NCBI GenBank assembly: GCA_902756345.1
Contig: CACVQR010000017.1
Coordinates: 1 to 51,134, forward strand
Source: Fibrobacter succinogenes
Lineage (GTDB): Bacteria > Fibrobacterota > Fibrobacteria > Fibrobacterales > Fibrobacteraceae
Length of the DNA stretch: 51,134 bases
Reading direction: 5' to 3'
Of the stretch, positions 15,934-25,156 are shown piece after piece. Numbering within the stretch: position 1 is the stretch's first letter; the number at the start of each line of letters is the position of its first letter. Position numbers and translations under genes: made by a program. Under the pieces are notes generated by a model, which saw only the letters and a list, made by a program, of their open reading frames with translations, was not told the DNA's origin and made no database searches.

Positions 15934-17023
15934 CATGCTCAAGAAAGTTTTTCTTTTACTCATTTACGCATTCTTTTATTCGCAAGCCGCAGATCCAGTC
16001 CAGTTTGAATCCGGCCACGAATGGGGTTGGGGCGGAACAACAAACGAAAACAAGTCTGAAAAAAAGACCGCAGTAATCCCGTATTTCGACCAAGATATCG
16101 GCCAACATCTACTCAAAAAAGAATTCAGTTACATTGCAAACCCAGGATATGTCCGCGAAAGTTTCACCAAATCCATAAATGTACACCGCACACCATTCGG
16201 GCGACTTACTTATTTTGGGTATAGCAACGAAGGTTTTTACGAAGATGTCTACACCTACCTCGCAAGCGACGCCTGGGAAAACGACCTGAAAAAAATCCCC
16301 GCCGGAGACGCCGCATTCGTGCGCACCATCGTATACTATAGCTTTATCGGCATCGATGGAAAACGTTACGTACAAATTCAACTTGACAAAATCGAAAACG
16401 ACAGTCAACGGGAATTCCTGCAAGAATTCTTCAACGTCAAACGACAACGTGACGTTCTGCGAACCGGTCATTGGAATTTATTCTTCGGATTCGGGGCAAA
16501 CTATTTCTCTCATGGTGCCGACGACAAGCTTAACCCCGGCCCGGCATTCGATCTCGGCTTCGGGTACTGTTTCGTCGGAAGGTATTGCACCGATTTCCGC
16601 ATCGGAAGCATTGTCGGCGTAAATCCGTACAAAGAAGACGTGGTTCAGTCAGGTGTATCCTTCCCCAAAAAAGAAATCTCTTACACCGCCGTCGAAGCTC
16701 TGCTCCGCACCAAGCTGATTTACACCTACGATTATGAACTTTCCGTTTTCGGAGGTTTAAGACTGCACGCCATCGAATTCGACACCGAAGAAGGCAAACG
16801 GTTCAAAGATAAAGGTCTTAAGGACATGGCCAACGGTTATTCCTATGGTTACACCATGGGCTTTGAAGGGGCCAAGTTCTTCGGCGGGAACGGCGTCATT
16901 CCCAAACTATTCGGAATCAGCGCCCGAGTCGGCGTAGCGAACTTCGGCGACAACAATCTCGATATCGGCGGCTATAACTGGTACGGAGGAATAGACCTTA
17001 TAGCAAAACTGATAAAACTATAG
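15917..17023 (+). CDS. Outer-membrane beta-barrel-like protein
   Basis: This 368-aa protein has a signal peptide (MLKKVFLLLIYAFFYSQAAD after a short N-terminal extension). The C-terminal half is glycine- and aromatic-rich with alternating strands (NLFFGFGANYFSHG, FDLGFGYCFVG, GGYNWYGGIDLIAKL), so it probably spans the outer membrane. ATG 15917 is served by AGGAG about 11 bases upstream. ATG 15935 (MLKKV) is an alternative that would place the signal peptide at the very start. It overlaps the upstream gene by 17 bases, so translation is likely coupled. Function unknown. Confidence 0.7.
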   Translation: MAKPTNMLKKVFLLLIYAFFYSQAADPVQFESGHEWGWGGTTNENKSEKKTAVIPYFDQDIGQHLLKKEFSYIANPGYVRESFTKSINVHRTPFGRLTYFGYSNEGFYEDVYTYLASDAWENDLKKIPAGDAAFVRTIVYYSFIGIDGKRYVQIQLDKIENDSQREFLQEFFNVKRQRDVLRTGHWNLFFGFGANYFSHGADDKLNPGPAFDLGFGYCFVGRYCTDFRIGSIVGVNPYKEDVVQSGVSFPKKEISYTAVEALLRTKLIYTYDYELSVFGGLRLHAIEFDTEEGKRFKDKGLKDMANGYSYGYTMGFEGAKFFGGNGVIPKLFGISARVGVANFGDNNLDIGGYNWYGGIDLIAKLIKL

Positions 17024-17152
17024 GTCCAAACCGTTAAAATCAGCCTCCCATTACGATTTCCGAGCTATTATCTGTAGCCCACTTTTTCTATCTTTCCCCC
17101 CGTATTTTATTGTACAGTAAAAACCAGGGATTTATCCCATAGGAAGACACAA

Positions 17153-18727
17153 ATGAAAAAGATCAAGTTCCAGGACACCTCGTTCCGCGATGGTTTCCAA
17201 TCTATTTTCGGTGCCCGTGTGTTCGCCAAGGACTTTATGCCCGCGGTCGAAGCAGCCGTGAAGGCTGGCATCACCCACTTTGAAGCTGGTGGCGGCGCCC
17301 GTTTCCAGGCCCTGTACCAGAACTGCGGCGAAGACGCATTCGACATGATGGACGAATTCCGCCGCGTTGTCGGCCCGAACATCCGCCTGCAGACACTTGC
17401 CCGCGGTATCAACGTGGTGGCCCTCGCTCCGCAGCCGCGCGACATGATCAAGCTCCATGCCGACATGTTCAAGAAGCACGGCATGACCCGTATTCGTAAC
17501 TTTGACGCCCTCAACGACGTGAACAACCTCATCTACTCCGGCAAGTGCATTACCGACGCCGGTCTGGAACACGAAGTCGTCGTGACCATGATGGAACTTC
17601 CTCCGGGATGCGACCTCAACGCCGCCCACAACCCGGAATTCTACGAACGCATCCTCCGCAACATTTTGGACGCAGGCGTTCCGTTCGCTTCCGTTTGCTT
17701 CAAGGACGCTTCTGGCACCACGAACCCGACCAAGGTTTATGAAACCTTCAAGCGCGCCCGCAAGCTCCTTGGCGATAAGGTGGAACTCCGCATTCACAGC
17801 CATGACACCTGCGGTACCGGTGTGGCCCAGTACAAGGCCGCTATCGAAGGTGGCGCCGATGGCGTCGACCTCGGCCGCAAGCCGCTTTCCGGCGGTACGG
17901 CTCAGCCCGACCTGTTCTCCATGTTCCACGCCCTCAAGGGTACGGAATACAAGCTCGCCCTCGGTGAAGACAGCATCGTCGACGACCACATTCCGGAACT
18001 CATGGAAGCCAACAACGTCGCCGTCGAATGCCTCAAGGACTACAACTTCCCGCCCGAAGCCCGTCAGATTACCACCGACGTGATCTTCAGCCCCATGCCG
18101 GGTGGCGCTCTTACCGCCAACACCCTCATGATGCGTGAAACCAAGACCTTCCACCTGTTCCCGAAGGTGATCGAGAACATGAGTGAATGCGTCCGCCGCG
18201 GTGGCTTTGCTTCTTCCGTGACGCCGGTTTCCCAGTTCTACTTCCAGCAGGCTTACATGAACACCTTGAACCAGGCTGCAGGCCGCGGTACGTGGTTCAA
18301 GATGACCGAAGGCTACGGCAAGATGCTCCTCGGTTACCAGGGTAAGACTCCTTGCGAACCGGATCCGGAACTCGTGAAGATCGCTGCCGACCAGTTCAAC
18401 ATGAAGCCGTTCAAGGAAGCCTATCCGGGCGTCCAGTGCGCAGAAGAAATTCTCGAACCGGGCATTCCGAAGGCCAAGGCTCTCCTCGAAGAAAATGGTC
18501 TGCCGGTTACCGACGAAACCATCTTCATCACGGGCTGCCTCCAGACGAAGGCTGGCAACAAGGGCATCGAATTCCTCAAGGGCAACCGCCACATTGGCGT
18601 TCCCAAGAAGGACCCGAACGCGGCACCCGCCGTGGACACCAAGAACATGAAGGCCGGCGCTGCAAGCACCTACCGTATCGCTCTTGGCAACCAGAGCTGG
18701 GACGTGCAGGTTCAGACCCTCAAGTAA
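17153..18727 (+). CDS. Carboxyltransferase subunit of a biotin-dependent decarboxylase/carboxylase (oxaloacetate decarboxylase alpha / PycB type), biotin domain absent
   Basis: This 524-aa protein begins with the HMGL-like TIM barrel of pyruvate carboxylase subunit B and oxaloacetate decarboxylase alpha. It has FQDTSFRDGFQS, CFKDASGTTNPTK (carbamylated-lysine region) and IHSHDTCGTGVAQYKAAIEGGADGVDLGRKPLSGGTAQPD with the metal-binding HSHD. The conserved carboxylase C-terminal domain follows. It ends with STYRIALGNQSWDVQVQTLK, the first strand that normally leads into the biotinyl domain, but there is no EAMKM motif. The biotin carrier must be a separate protein. In succinate producers such enzymes act on oxaloacetate, pyruvate or methylmalonyl-CoA; which one is not decided here. 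AGGAAGA precedes the ATG, and the gene stands alone with a terminator. Confidence 0.85.
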   Translation: MKKIKFQDTSFRDGFQSIFGARVFAKDFMPAVEAAVKAGITHFEAGGGARFQALYQNCGEDAFDMMDEFRRVVGPNIRLQTLARGINVVALAPQPRDMIKLHADMFKKHGMTRIRNFDALNDVNNLIYSGKCITDAGLEHEVVVTMMELPPGCDLNAAHNPEFYERILRNILDAGVPFASVCFKDASGTTNPTKVYETFKRARKLLGDKVELRIHSHDTCGTGVAQYKAAIEGGADGVDLGRKPLSGGTAQPDLFSMFHALKGTEYKLALGEDSIVDDHIPELMEANNVAVECLKDYNFPPEARQITTDVIFSPMPGGALTANTLMMRETKTFHLFPKVIENMSECVRRGGFASSVTPVSQFYFQQAYMNTLNQAAGRGTWFKMTEGYGKMLLGYQGKTPCEPDPELVKIAADQFNMKPFKEAYPGVQCAEEILEPGIPKAKALLEENGLPVTDETIFITGCLQTKAGNKGIEFLKGNRHIGVPKKDPNAAPAVDTKNMKAGAASTYRIALGNQSWDVQVQTLK

Positions 18728-18785
18728 TTTGTTCGAAACAAATTAAGAAGGGCCTCCGGCAAACCGCCGGGGCTCTTTTTTTATT
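18725..18785 (+). terminator. Hairpin over the stop codon plus rho-independent terminator
   Basis: The stop TAA is part of a perfect 9-bp hairpin (18725-18733 with 18737-18745, loop CGA). Right after it, CCGGC (18756-18760) and GCCGG (18766-18770) form the core of a GC-rich stem extended by flanking pairs and followed by eight T. The second hairpin is a clear terminator; the first may protect the mRNA 3' end. Confidence 0.85.
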
Positions 18786-18809
18786 TCATGTCAACGGACG
18801 CGGTTTATT

Positions 18810-18858
18810 GTCATCTCGGGCGCAGATTTCTTGTCATCCCGAGCTTGACCCGGGATCT
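18810..18858. repeat. Dispersed palindromic repeat, copy 3, with a half copy
   Basis: GTCATCTCGGG (18810-18820) is a half copy, and 18833-18858 (GTCATCCCGAG to CCGGGATCT) is a full copy of the repeat at 4483 and 8783. It lies between convergent genes. Its last two bases are inside the TAG stop (minus strand) of the next gene, so the repeat abuts that coding region. Confidence 0.65.
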
Positions 18859-19654
18859 AAAACACGAACTGTTTTCCCACAAACAGTGAGAAGTCAATCA
18901 AGTCTCCACGCGCAAATCCGCCGAAGAATCCGCTCGGGTGGGTATAGGTCCACTTGATTGACGCCATCGCATCGTCATACTTGTCTTTAAAAATGACATC
19001 ATATTCAGCAACCAAATTGCCAAATTGACCACGACGCCCTAAGTACGTTCCAAGCCAAACAGAAGAAGTGATGTCTACACCGGAATTTTTACCTCTGCTA
19101 TCCATAAGACCTTCATTGCCTAGCCTATTGCGCATCCTATCATAATCAGAGGATCCCTCATATAATTGAAAACCAATCGCACCGCCGACAATTAAAAACG
19201 CTGGGCTAAAGTCCGCACCGACAAGGATTCGTTCTTGCAAATTCCAAAAGCTATAGCTCTTGCGACCGGCCTTAGACTCCAACCAAGCAACGTAATCTTT
19301 ATCAAATTCACTGTCCCTGAGACAACGATGAGACGCGTCGCAACCAAAATGGAGAGAGCCGCCAAATACGCCTGCAGCCACATTCAAAAACAGTGGCGAT
19401 AAAGTTCCCGCCATACGGTAAGTCAAACCAATGTTGCCACCAAAGGCATTCAGGTTTTCCAAATTGTAACCATCACCCGAATGTCCGTAAAACCCCGAAG
19501 CCGCCACAGACAATTCCTGCACAGAACTATCCGGAGAACTACGGTGCATAATCGGAGCAGGCATTAGCGCAGCCCCTATAGAATGCGTCGTCGGTTTCAT
19601 GCACCCCGTAAACGCCACCGACAAGGCAGCCAACAGAATTAATTGTTTTTTCAT
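18857..19654 (-). CDS. Outer-membrane lipoprotein of unknown function
   Basis: This 265-aa protein begins with a lipoprotein signal (MKKQLILLAALSVAFTGC, lipobox before Cys18). ATG 19654 has AGGAGC eight bases upstream; a frame extending to 19699 would put 15 residues before the signal. The mature part is rich in Gly, Phe and Tyr with alternating strands (FGGNIGLTYRMAGTLSPLFLNVAAGVFGGSLHFG), which suggests a beta-barrel-like or sandwich fold in the outer membrane. The C-terminus FSLFVGKQFVF ends in Phe, as outer-membrane proteins often do. The family is not recognised. Confidence 0.75.
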   Translation of the reverse strand: MKKQLILLAALSVAFTGCMKPTTHSIGAALMPAPIMHRSSPDSSVQELSVAASGFYGHSGDGYNLENLNAFGGNIGLTYRMAGTLSPLFLNVAAGVFGGSLHFGCDASHRCLRDSEFDKDYVAWLESKAGRKSYSFWNLQERILVGADFSPAFLIVGGAIGFQLYEGSSDYDRMRNRLGNEGLMDSRGKNSGVDITSSVWLGTYLGRRGQFGNLVAEYDVIFKDKYDDAMASIKWTYTHPSGFFGGFARGDLIDFSLFVGKQFVF

Positions 19655-19732
19655 ATCATAGCTCCTAAAATTTGCGGTATGACAACAACCATACCGCATT
19701 GAAAAATAAGATTACCTGTTAGAATAAAGGCA

Positions 19733-22246
19733 CTATTTTGCCAAAATTCTGTATACAAGACAAACCTCGTCTGTCTTGCCACTCCTAAAGACCAGCCTAG
19801 ACGCGATTTTTTTGTAATTATGCGTAATTTTCGTATCTATGACATCTGAAAGAGAAATTTCTTTTACAACAAAGTCACCCTCTATTGTAGCAGAATCTTT
19901 CAAGTACTGCATTCCTGATAAATACGAATCAAAATACACGCCTGTTCCCTGGCAAGACCCCGGCCAATAATAAATCTGGAGTTTCTTATAAGATTCAAAG
20001 CTCTTTTCGCCTTTAAAATCCAAATAAGCTTCGCTACCTATTTTCTTAAAATCCAGTTCAGCCCCCATATTGGCCCCTTCAAGATAAGTCTCCACCGATG
20101 CAGACGGCGTCCATGAGGCAAACTTATACGCCTTCGGATACAATTCAATATCAGCGTTTTCATATTCCTTACCGGTATCTTCAACAGACTTCGTAAGCAC
20201 CGGGTTCGCAACCGTTACATTGCCTCCATCGGAATTCAACACCAGGCGAATCCAGTGATACTTTTTGAGCGAACCTTCATTTGCAGGGAGTTTCCAATGA
20301 ACATGGTGCTTTTTGCCATCTACCGGAATAGACACCTCTTGCAATTGCAATTGCCCCGCACCCGATTTAGATTTCAGTAACAAAAGTTCCGCTTTCATCC
20401 AAGAGCCTTTCGTTTTGTTAACCGTAATGTCAAAACCGACAGAAGTGCCTTCCGGAAGGTCTTCGCCATTGTCAAATACGGCAACCTTGTGCCACCCGGC
20501 AGGCAAATCAAATGTCACATTTTTGTCGCTCTCAGTCGCTTCTGCATTATAATCGTAGCGGCCATAAGCGAAATATTTCTTCTGTACATAGCCGCCCTTT
20601 CTCAGGAATTCAGGCATTTTCGTCTGATCCATGCAGTCGGTTCCCGGCTTGAAATACCAAGACAAATTTTCATTACGGAATTTCTTGCCGGCATAATCGT
20701 AGTCGTAATTAGCCAATTCACACAGGACTCGCCACATATCGACCTGCAAACCTCTGATAACGGCAGAATCAGCCTTCATATTCGACGGCAATTCAATATG
20801 TCTACCGCTAATCGGTTCGTTATAACGCGGGTGCGTTGCATCTACCGCATAAACGGCATTCGCAGAACTCTTTGCGCCCGGATTCGTGAAAGGGAACCCA
20901 GAATAATTTTGATAAAAAGCGCATGGTTCCGTAATGGAACTTATCCCGTTACATTTCAAATCCATCGCACTTGTTGTCGGAATAAAGGTACTATTCTTTT
21001 GGATCAAAGAATTTTCATCCCAACCCGTTGAAAAAGAAACAAAAAATTCAGTCATGTCATCCGGCATGGCTTTAATCATACCGTCACTCAAGCTATTATA
21101 CATTGTTTCCGCAAACGGATAAGTACTTCCTTGAATAAAATCATAGAAGGCTTGTGCCGTACGCTTTTTTTCTTTAGCACCATCTAGATACTGATATTTT
21201 CTATTGTGGGCAATTGGGGTTTTGCCATCAAGGTAAGAATAAAGCCTACTTTCTGCACGACCGAACGGTGAACCGAATTTTTTTGCATGCCTGTTCAAAA
21301 CAAAGAATGTGTCAGAATGCGCCGGAATAGTCCCTTTCAGCTGGCCTTGCGCAATAAGTACAGACGGAAATCCCTTGTATTCTGCAGCCTTGCGATATTC
21401 CCCAAAAAGGAATCGGTTAGGCGACGCATTCACCTCGTATGAATAATCGGAACAATCTTTATTCTTGCACATTCTCTCATACAGCAACAACCCGCTAGCA
21501 CCAGGGCCATTAATCAAATCCCTGAAAGCCTCAGCTCCACCGGAACCACCATCTAGAGCCCAAAAATCAATCGTATAAAAAAGCGCAAGCGGCAAAATGG
21601 CTCCCTGGTGCGGCGAATCCAAAGACGAATACAGCCGAATCGGGGCGTCCGTCATCTTATTCCGTGCGATATCGTACAAGTACGAACCATAACGGCCCAA
21701 GATACCGCCCTGACTTACCCCAAGCACAACAAAACCATCTTGCAGTTTGTTATCAAATCCAAACCAGTATTCCGAATTAATCAAATGAAGCATTTTCGCA
21801 AAACTTTGAGAATTTTCCAACAGAGACCGTCTCACAGTTTGCGGGAATTGCACAAGAACGGGCGTGTAGCCCAATTCTACAAGCGGGTCAACAATGCCAA
21901 AACGTTCAACTTCGTCCTGCATTTCGCTTAAAGTCCGCATTCCATTTGTACTGAGGTAAATGCCATCAATCATCAGGAACGGGCGAACCAGGCTAAAGTG
22001 CATTTTTTTCGAGTCGTCTTTCCGCGGATTAAGGACCCTTATTCTCACCTTATCATACATCGGAAGCGCAGAACAAGGAAGACCTGTCAACGTAAATCCG
22101 CTATTTCTTGAATTTTTAATATCATATTTTGCCACACACATTGAATCCAATCCGTAATTTCCACTAAAGACCAAATCAATATGTTCCCTTGCCGTAGAAA
22201 CTGAAAAACCAAGCAACAATGCCAAAACAAATAATACGAATCTCAT
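19733..22246 (-). CDS. Secreted alpha/beta hydrolase (lipase/esterase-like) with C-terminal accessory domains
   Basis: This 837-aa protein has a signal peptide (MRFVLFVLALLLGFSVSTA). A hydrolase region (about residues 90-420) includes the nucleophile elbow GVSQGG (Gly-x-Ser-x-Gly) in GFVVLGVSQGGILGRYGSYLYDIA, then LYSSLDSPHQGAILPLALF, a pattern shared with PGAP1-like and triacylglycerol lipases. The rest (about 560-830) looks like beta-sandwich modules, as in carbohydrate-binding domains (HVHWKLPANEG, VRLVLNSDGGNVTVANPVL). The substrate could be a lipid, or acyl groups on plant polysaccharide; the sequence does not decide. Its ATG overlaps the upstream stop by one base (TAATG), so the pair is translationally coupled. 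Confidence 0.75.
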   Translation of the reverse strand: MRFVLFVLALLLGFSVSTAREHIDLVFSGNYGLDSMCVAKYDIKNSRNSGFTLTGLPCSALPMYDKVRIRVLNPRKDDSKKMHFSLVRPFLMIDGIYLSTNGMRTLSEMQDEVERFGIVDPLVELGYTPVLVQFPQTVRRSLLENSQSFAKMLHLINSEYWFGFDNKLQDGFVVLGVSQGGILGRYGSYLYDIARNKMTDAPIRLYSSLDSPHQGAILPLALFYTIDFWALDGGSGGAEAFRDLINGPGASGLLLYERMCKNKDCSDYSYEVNASPNRFLFGEYRKAAEYKGFPSVLIAQGQLKGTIPAHSDTFFVLNRHAKKFGSPFGRAESRLYSYLDGKTPIAHNRKYQYLDGAKEKKRTAQAFYDFIQGSTYPFAETMYNSLSDGMIKAMPDDMTEFFVSFSTGWDENSLIQKNSTFIPTTSAMDLKCNGISSITEPCAFYQNYSGFPFTNPGAKSSANAVYAVDATHPRYNEPISGRHIELPSNMKADSAVIRGLQVDMWRVLCELANYDYDYAGKKFRNENLSWYFKPGTDCMDQTKMPEFLRKGGYVQKKYFAYGRYDYNAEATESDKNVTFDLPAGWHKVAVFDNGEDLPEGTSVGFDITVNKTKGSWMKAELLLLKSKSGAGQLQLQEVSIPVDGKKHHVHWKLPANEGSLKKYHWIRLVLNSDGGNVTVANPVLTKSVEDTGKEYENADIELYPKAYKFASWTPSASVETYLEGANMGAELDFKKIGSEAYLDFKGEKSFESYKKLQIYYWPGSCQGTGVYFDSYLSGMQYLKDSATIEGDFVVKEISLSDVIDTKITHNYKKIASRLVFRSGKTDEVCLVYRILAK

Positions 22247-23517
22247 TACTTTACCTCCACGAATAAAGTCTGGTTAACGGTTTTACCGCCTTCAGAGAGC
22301 CTTACTTTTACGGACTGCTCGCCCGCCGATTCAAACTCCAGCAGCATTTCGGACTTTGGTTCTAGCGCCTGCCACTTATTTTTCGTATAAATTTCCACCT
22401 TCGGAAGCACACTTCTATTCGTGCAAACAAAATAGGGGTCATAGAAAATCTTGAGTCGAGATCCCCTCACAGTTGCCGACGGAACCCCCGCCTGCAGAAT
22501 TCTTGCATTTTGTAACTGCCCTGCCTTACAAACGCTATCGTTACAGGCACGGTAAGCGTAATCCACATTACCTATCAGCAAGGGCATTTCGAGATTATCC
22601 GTACCTGCGGCAGCCTCGTTTGCCTCGTAAAACAACCCCTTCGGATTCGCAATCACGCTATCACGCAAGCGATTCCGATCGATAAAGTACATGTTGTTGA
22701 ACCAGCCATCGCGAGATTTTTGCGGAGTCAAATCGGTCCGGTCACAAAATTTTTGAATCTGATAATGTTCTAATTCACTCAAAACAAAATCAGCGCTAGT
22801 GGAATCTGCAATTTTACGACGTTTTTCTTCGGAATAGGCAGCAGACGTCATCGGCGCAGGCGTCGAGATGAATTTGCCTTCGCGGCGAGGGATCCTCGGG
22901 TCCAAATCGCTGTATGGATAAGTCCACACTTCGGCAACCGAGCCGTTCGACACCGCGCAACTTACCGATACATCGTCAATAAACAGGGTCGTGTATTGAT
23001 GCGCAGGAACATCAAAAAGCCCAACGCCTACATGCTTGACCGCCTTTGCGGAATTTCCGAGAAGTTCAGCGACAGCAATCTTCAGCGAATAAGTCTTATT
23101 GGCATCGAGATCAAAGAACTTCACGCCGCTATTGCCGAAATCGCCCGCAAGCCAGATTCCGAACTTGCTTTTCTGCGTTGCGCGCACTTTGAACGCAACG
23201 TTCCCGGATTGGACGGTCAAGGGCAACTTGTCAAACGACAACAATCCCGTCCAATCCCCCGCCTTGTCCTTCATGCCGGACAATCGGATATAAGGCGGGG
23301 TAAGCGCCTCCGTTGAGCCCGAAAAATTTCCTCCTTGGCCGAGCACACCCCAGTTGGCGCTCCACTCCGGTGCTTCCGGGAACGTCATGCCAGCCATTTC
23401 CATTTTACCTGCTTCGCCATTTTTATACAGCGAAACATCATTACAAACTTGCGCAAAACTTGAAAGAGACAATACGGTCTCAATCAAGGCTGCACACCTT
23501 GACATCCTACTGATCAT
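22246..23517 (-). CDS. Secreted protein with N-terminal carbohydrate-binding-like domain
   Basis: This 423-aa protein starts at ATG 23517, where GGAGG lies seven bases upstream. A signal-like hydrophobic stretch (CAALIETVLSLSSFAQ) follows. Residues about 20-190 look like a jelly-roll module (GNVAFKVRATQKSKFGIWLAGDFG, YTTLFIDDVSVSC), a pattern common in carbohydrate-binding modules. The C-terminal part ends in an Ig-like beta region (VKVRLSEGGKTVNQTLFVEVK). No catalytic motif was found. It is co-transcribed and coupled (TAATG) with the alpha/beta hydrolase gene, so it may help anchor or target that enzyme. Confidence 0.65.
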   Translation of the reverse strand: MISRMSRCAALIETVLSLSSFAQVCNDVSLYKNGEAGKMEMAGMTFPEAPEWSANWGVLGQGGNFSGSTEALTPPYIRLSGMKDKAGDWTGLLSFDKLPLTVQSGNVAFKVRATQKSKFGIWLAGDFGNSGVKFFDLDANKTYSLKIAVAELLGNSAKAVKHVGVGLFDVPAHQYTTLFIDDVSVSCAVSNGSVAEVWTYPYSDLDPRIPRREGKFISTPAPMTSAAYSEEKRRKIADSTSADFVLSELEHYQIQKFCDRTDLTPQKSRDGWFNNMYFIDRNRLRDSVIANPKGLFYEANEAAAGTDNLEMPLLIGNVDYAYRACNDSVCKAGQLQNARILQAGVPSATVRGSRLKIFYDPYFVCTNRSVLPKVEIYTKNKWQALEPKSEMLLEFESAGEQSVKVRLSEGGKTVNQTLFVEVK

Positions 23518-23617
23518 AGGACCTCCATTTTTAAAGATGTTTGTTAAGCTCCCTAGCACTCGCTAGGCCGCGATATAAAAAGCCATATAAAAACAAAGCA
23601 TTAAACAGGATAAAAAA

Positions 23618-23642
23618 ATACACCTGTGGCTAACAGATGTAT
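23618..23642. promoter_or_regulatory. Inverted repeat upstream of the secreted hydrolase operon
   Basis: ATACA-C-CTGT (23618-23627) mirrors ACAG-A-TGTAT (23633-23642) with one mismatch and a five-base centre. It lies about 100 bases upstream of the 23517 start, between this operon and the histidine kinase gene. A second hairpin, CCTAGC/GCTAGG with loop ACTC (23552-23567), is nearer the gene. Either could be an operator. No experimental support. Confidence 0.3.
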
Positions 23643-23741
23643 CTAAAAAACTATTTAATTGCTCCGAACCGAATTATAGATAAACAAATTTTTATTGTAA
23701 AGACGTCATTCGGAATTTTTCAAAAAAAGTGTATACAGCGT

Positions 23742-24956
23742 TTACACGGAATCCTTTTTCAGCTTCACATTCAGTTCCGTTCTATACACATCACCTTCTA
23801 CGCGACCTTCATAACGATAGCATCCACTATACATGAGTTCCAGGCGTTTCTTGAAGGTCGAAAGTCCAAGACCGCTCGCATTCGGTTTCGCCTTGCGCGG
23901 AAAGTTACTATTCTCGCCCACAAAGCTAAGTTCATCCCCTTTCTGCACAATCTTGATATGGGCAAAGCTTTTACCGTCCGGATTTACGCAATGTTTCATC
24001 GCATTTTCCATCAAGGGCATCATCAGCAAGGGTTCCACTTGACAATCGGGATTTTCAAGTTCGTATTCAAATTTGAAATCAAATGAATCGTCATGTCTCA
24101 ATTTTTCAAGTTCCGCATACTTTTCCAAAATGCCCACATCTTCTTTAAGCGAAATATACTTGTCACCTGTCTGGTAAAGCATCACACGAATCAGCTGCGA
24201 AAGTTTCGTCATACTTGTTTCGGCAAGGCCAGGGTCTATACGAATCAAGCTAGTAATATTGTTCAAGGTATTGAACAAGAAATGCGGCGAAAGCTGATTC
24301 TTCAAAAATTTGAGTTCGTATTCCAAAGTCGAGCGTTTTTTTTCACGCAAGATAAATGCCCTAATGATTTGTCTCGTAAACATCGAAATCAAAATGCACA
24401 CAAAGCAGATAAGCGCAAGAGCTATCAGGAACACAAGTACAGTCCATAACGAAAAGTGTCCGCGTCCGGCGCCAGCACTAAAGCAATAGTTACTAAAGAA
24501 ATCAACAATTCCTTCGTTTGCCTTGCGCTGGATCAAGAAATAGAAAACTTCGCGGCCTAATAGCGAAATAAAGAGTATCAACGCATTTCCCGCAAAGAAC
24601 ACCACATAGCGTTTTCTAAAGAAGCATTTTGGAACAAGGTAACGTTGGTTTACCAAGAAGGTCAAGAAAGTAGCCAGAAGTGGCAAATAGTAGGTTGCAA
24701 GGTTGATAAACGACACCTGAGTCATCGGATATGTCGGATCCAGCAACAATATTAGCGGGAACAACAGAATAAACATCCAAATGAGAATCATCAGCGCAAA
24801 AGTCGGAATCGGATACTGGGCATCGTTCTTATCGCCCACGATTTCGATCAATTCCCGCTCATTTTTCTCGAATTGAGCCTCTTGAAGTTCCGCTAAACGT
24901 TCATAATTGCGGCGTAAAAAGGCCCTAAGGGCGGATTTCGCATATTTTGTCGTCAT
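23742..24956 (-). CDS. LytS/YehU-type sensor histidine kinase
   Basis: This 404-aa membrane protein has about four hydrophobic helices in the N-terminal half (residues about 55-210). The His_kinase domain has the phospho-acceptor His in LSPHFLFNTLNNI. The ATP-binding HATPase region has the N-box LMENAMKHCV and the G-box ASGLGLSTFKKRLELMY. Such kinases usually pair with a LytTR response regulator, but none is present in this window. ATG 24956 has AGAGGAA five bases upstream, better than the in-frame ATG at 24977. The secreted hydrolase operon lies directly downstream on the same strand, separated by 224 bases. Confidence 0.92.
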   Translation of the reverse strand: MTTKYAKSALRAFLRRNYERLAELQEAQFEKNERELIEIVGDKNDAQYPIPTFALMILIWMFILLFPLILLLDPTYPMTQVSFINLATYYLPLLATFLTFLVNQRYLVPKCFFRKRYVVFFAGNALILFISLLGREVFYFLIQRKANEGIVDFFSNYCFSAGAGRGHFSLWTVLVFLIALALICFVCILISMFTRQIIRAFILREKKRSTLEYELKFLKNQLSPHFLFNTLNNITSLIRIDPGLAETSMTKLSQLIRVMLYQTGDKYISLKEDVGILEKYAELEKLRHDDSFDFKFEYELENPDCQVEPLLMMPLMENAMKHCVNPDGKSFAHIKIVQKGDELSFVGENSNFPRKAKPNASGLGLSTFKKRLELMYSGCYRYEGRVEGDVYRTELNVKLKKDSV

Positions 24957-25156
24957 TTTTTCCTCTTGCGAATACAAAAATAGCCCTTATTGGGGCAAAA
25001 AAAAGGGCGTTATGACAAAAACATGACAAAAGTGCCGTTTTCTTTGACGAAATTCACAAATAACTTTTGCGAACAAAGGCGTAATCTATGACACTTCAAA
25101 ATGCAAATGGAGGTAGATTTACGAATGTAAACGAAACAACAAGCAACGAGGTTGAT

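Noticed and set aside
17132-18592. Long open frame on the minus strand opposite the carboxyltransferase gene
   Set aside because: It mirrors a strongly biased coding gene; its protein has no recognisable motifs, while the plus-strand frame has full family motifs and a ribosome site.
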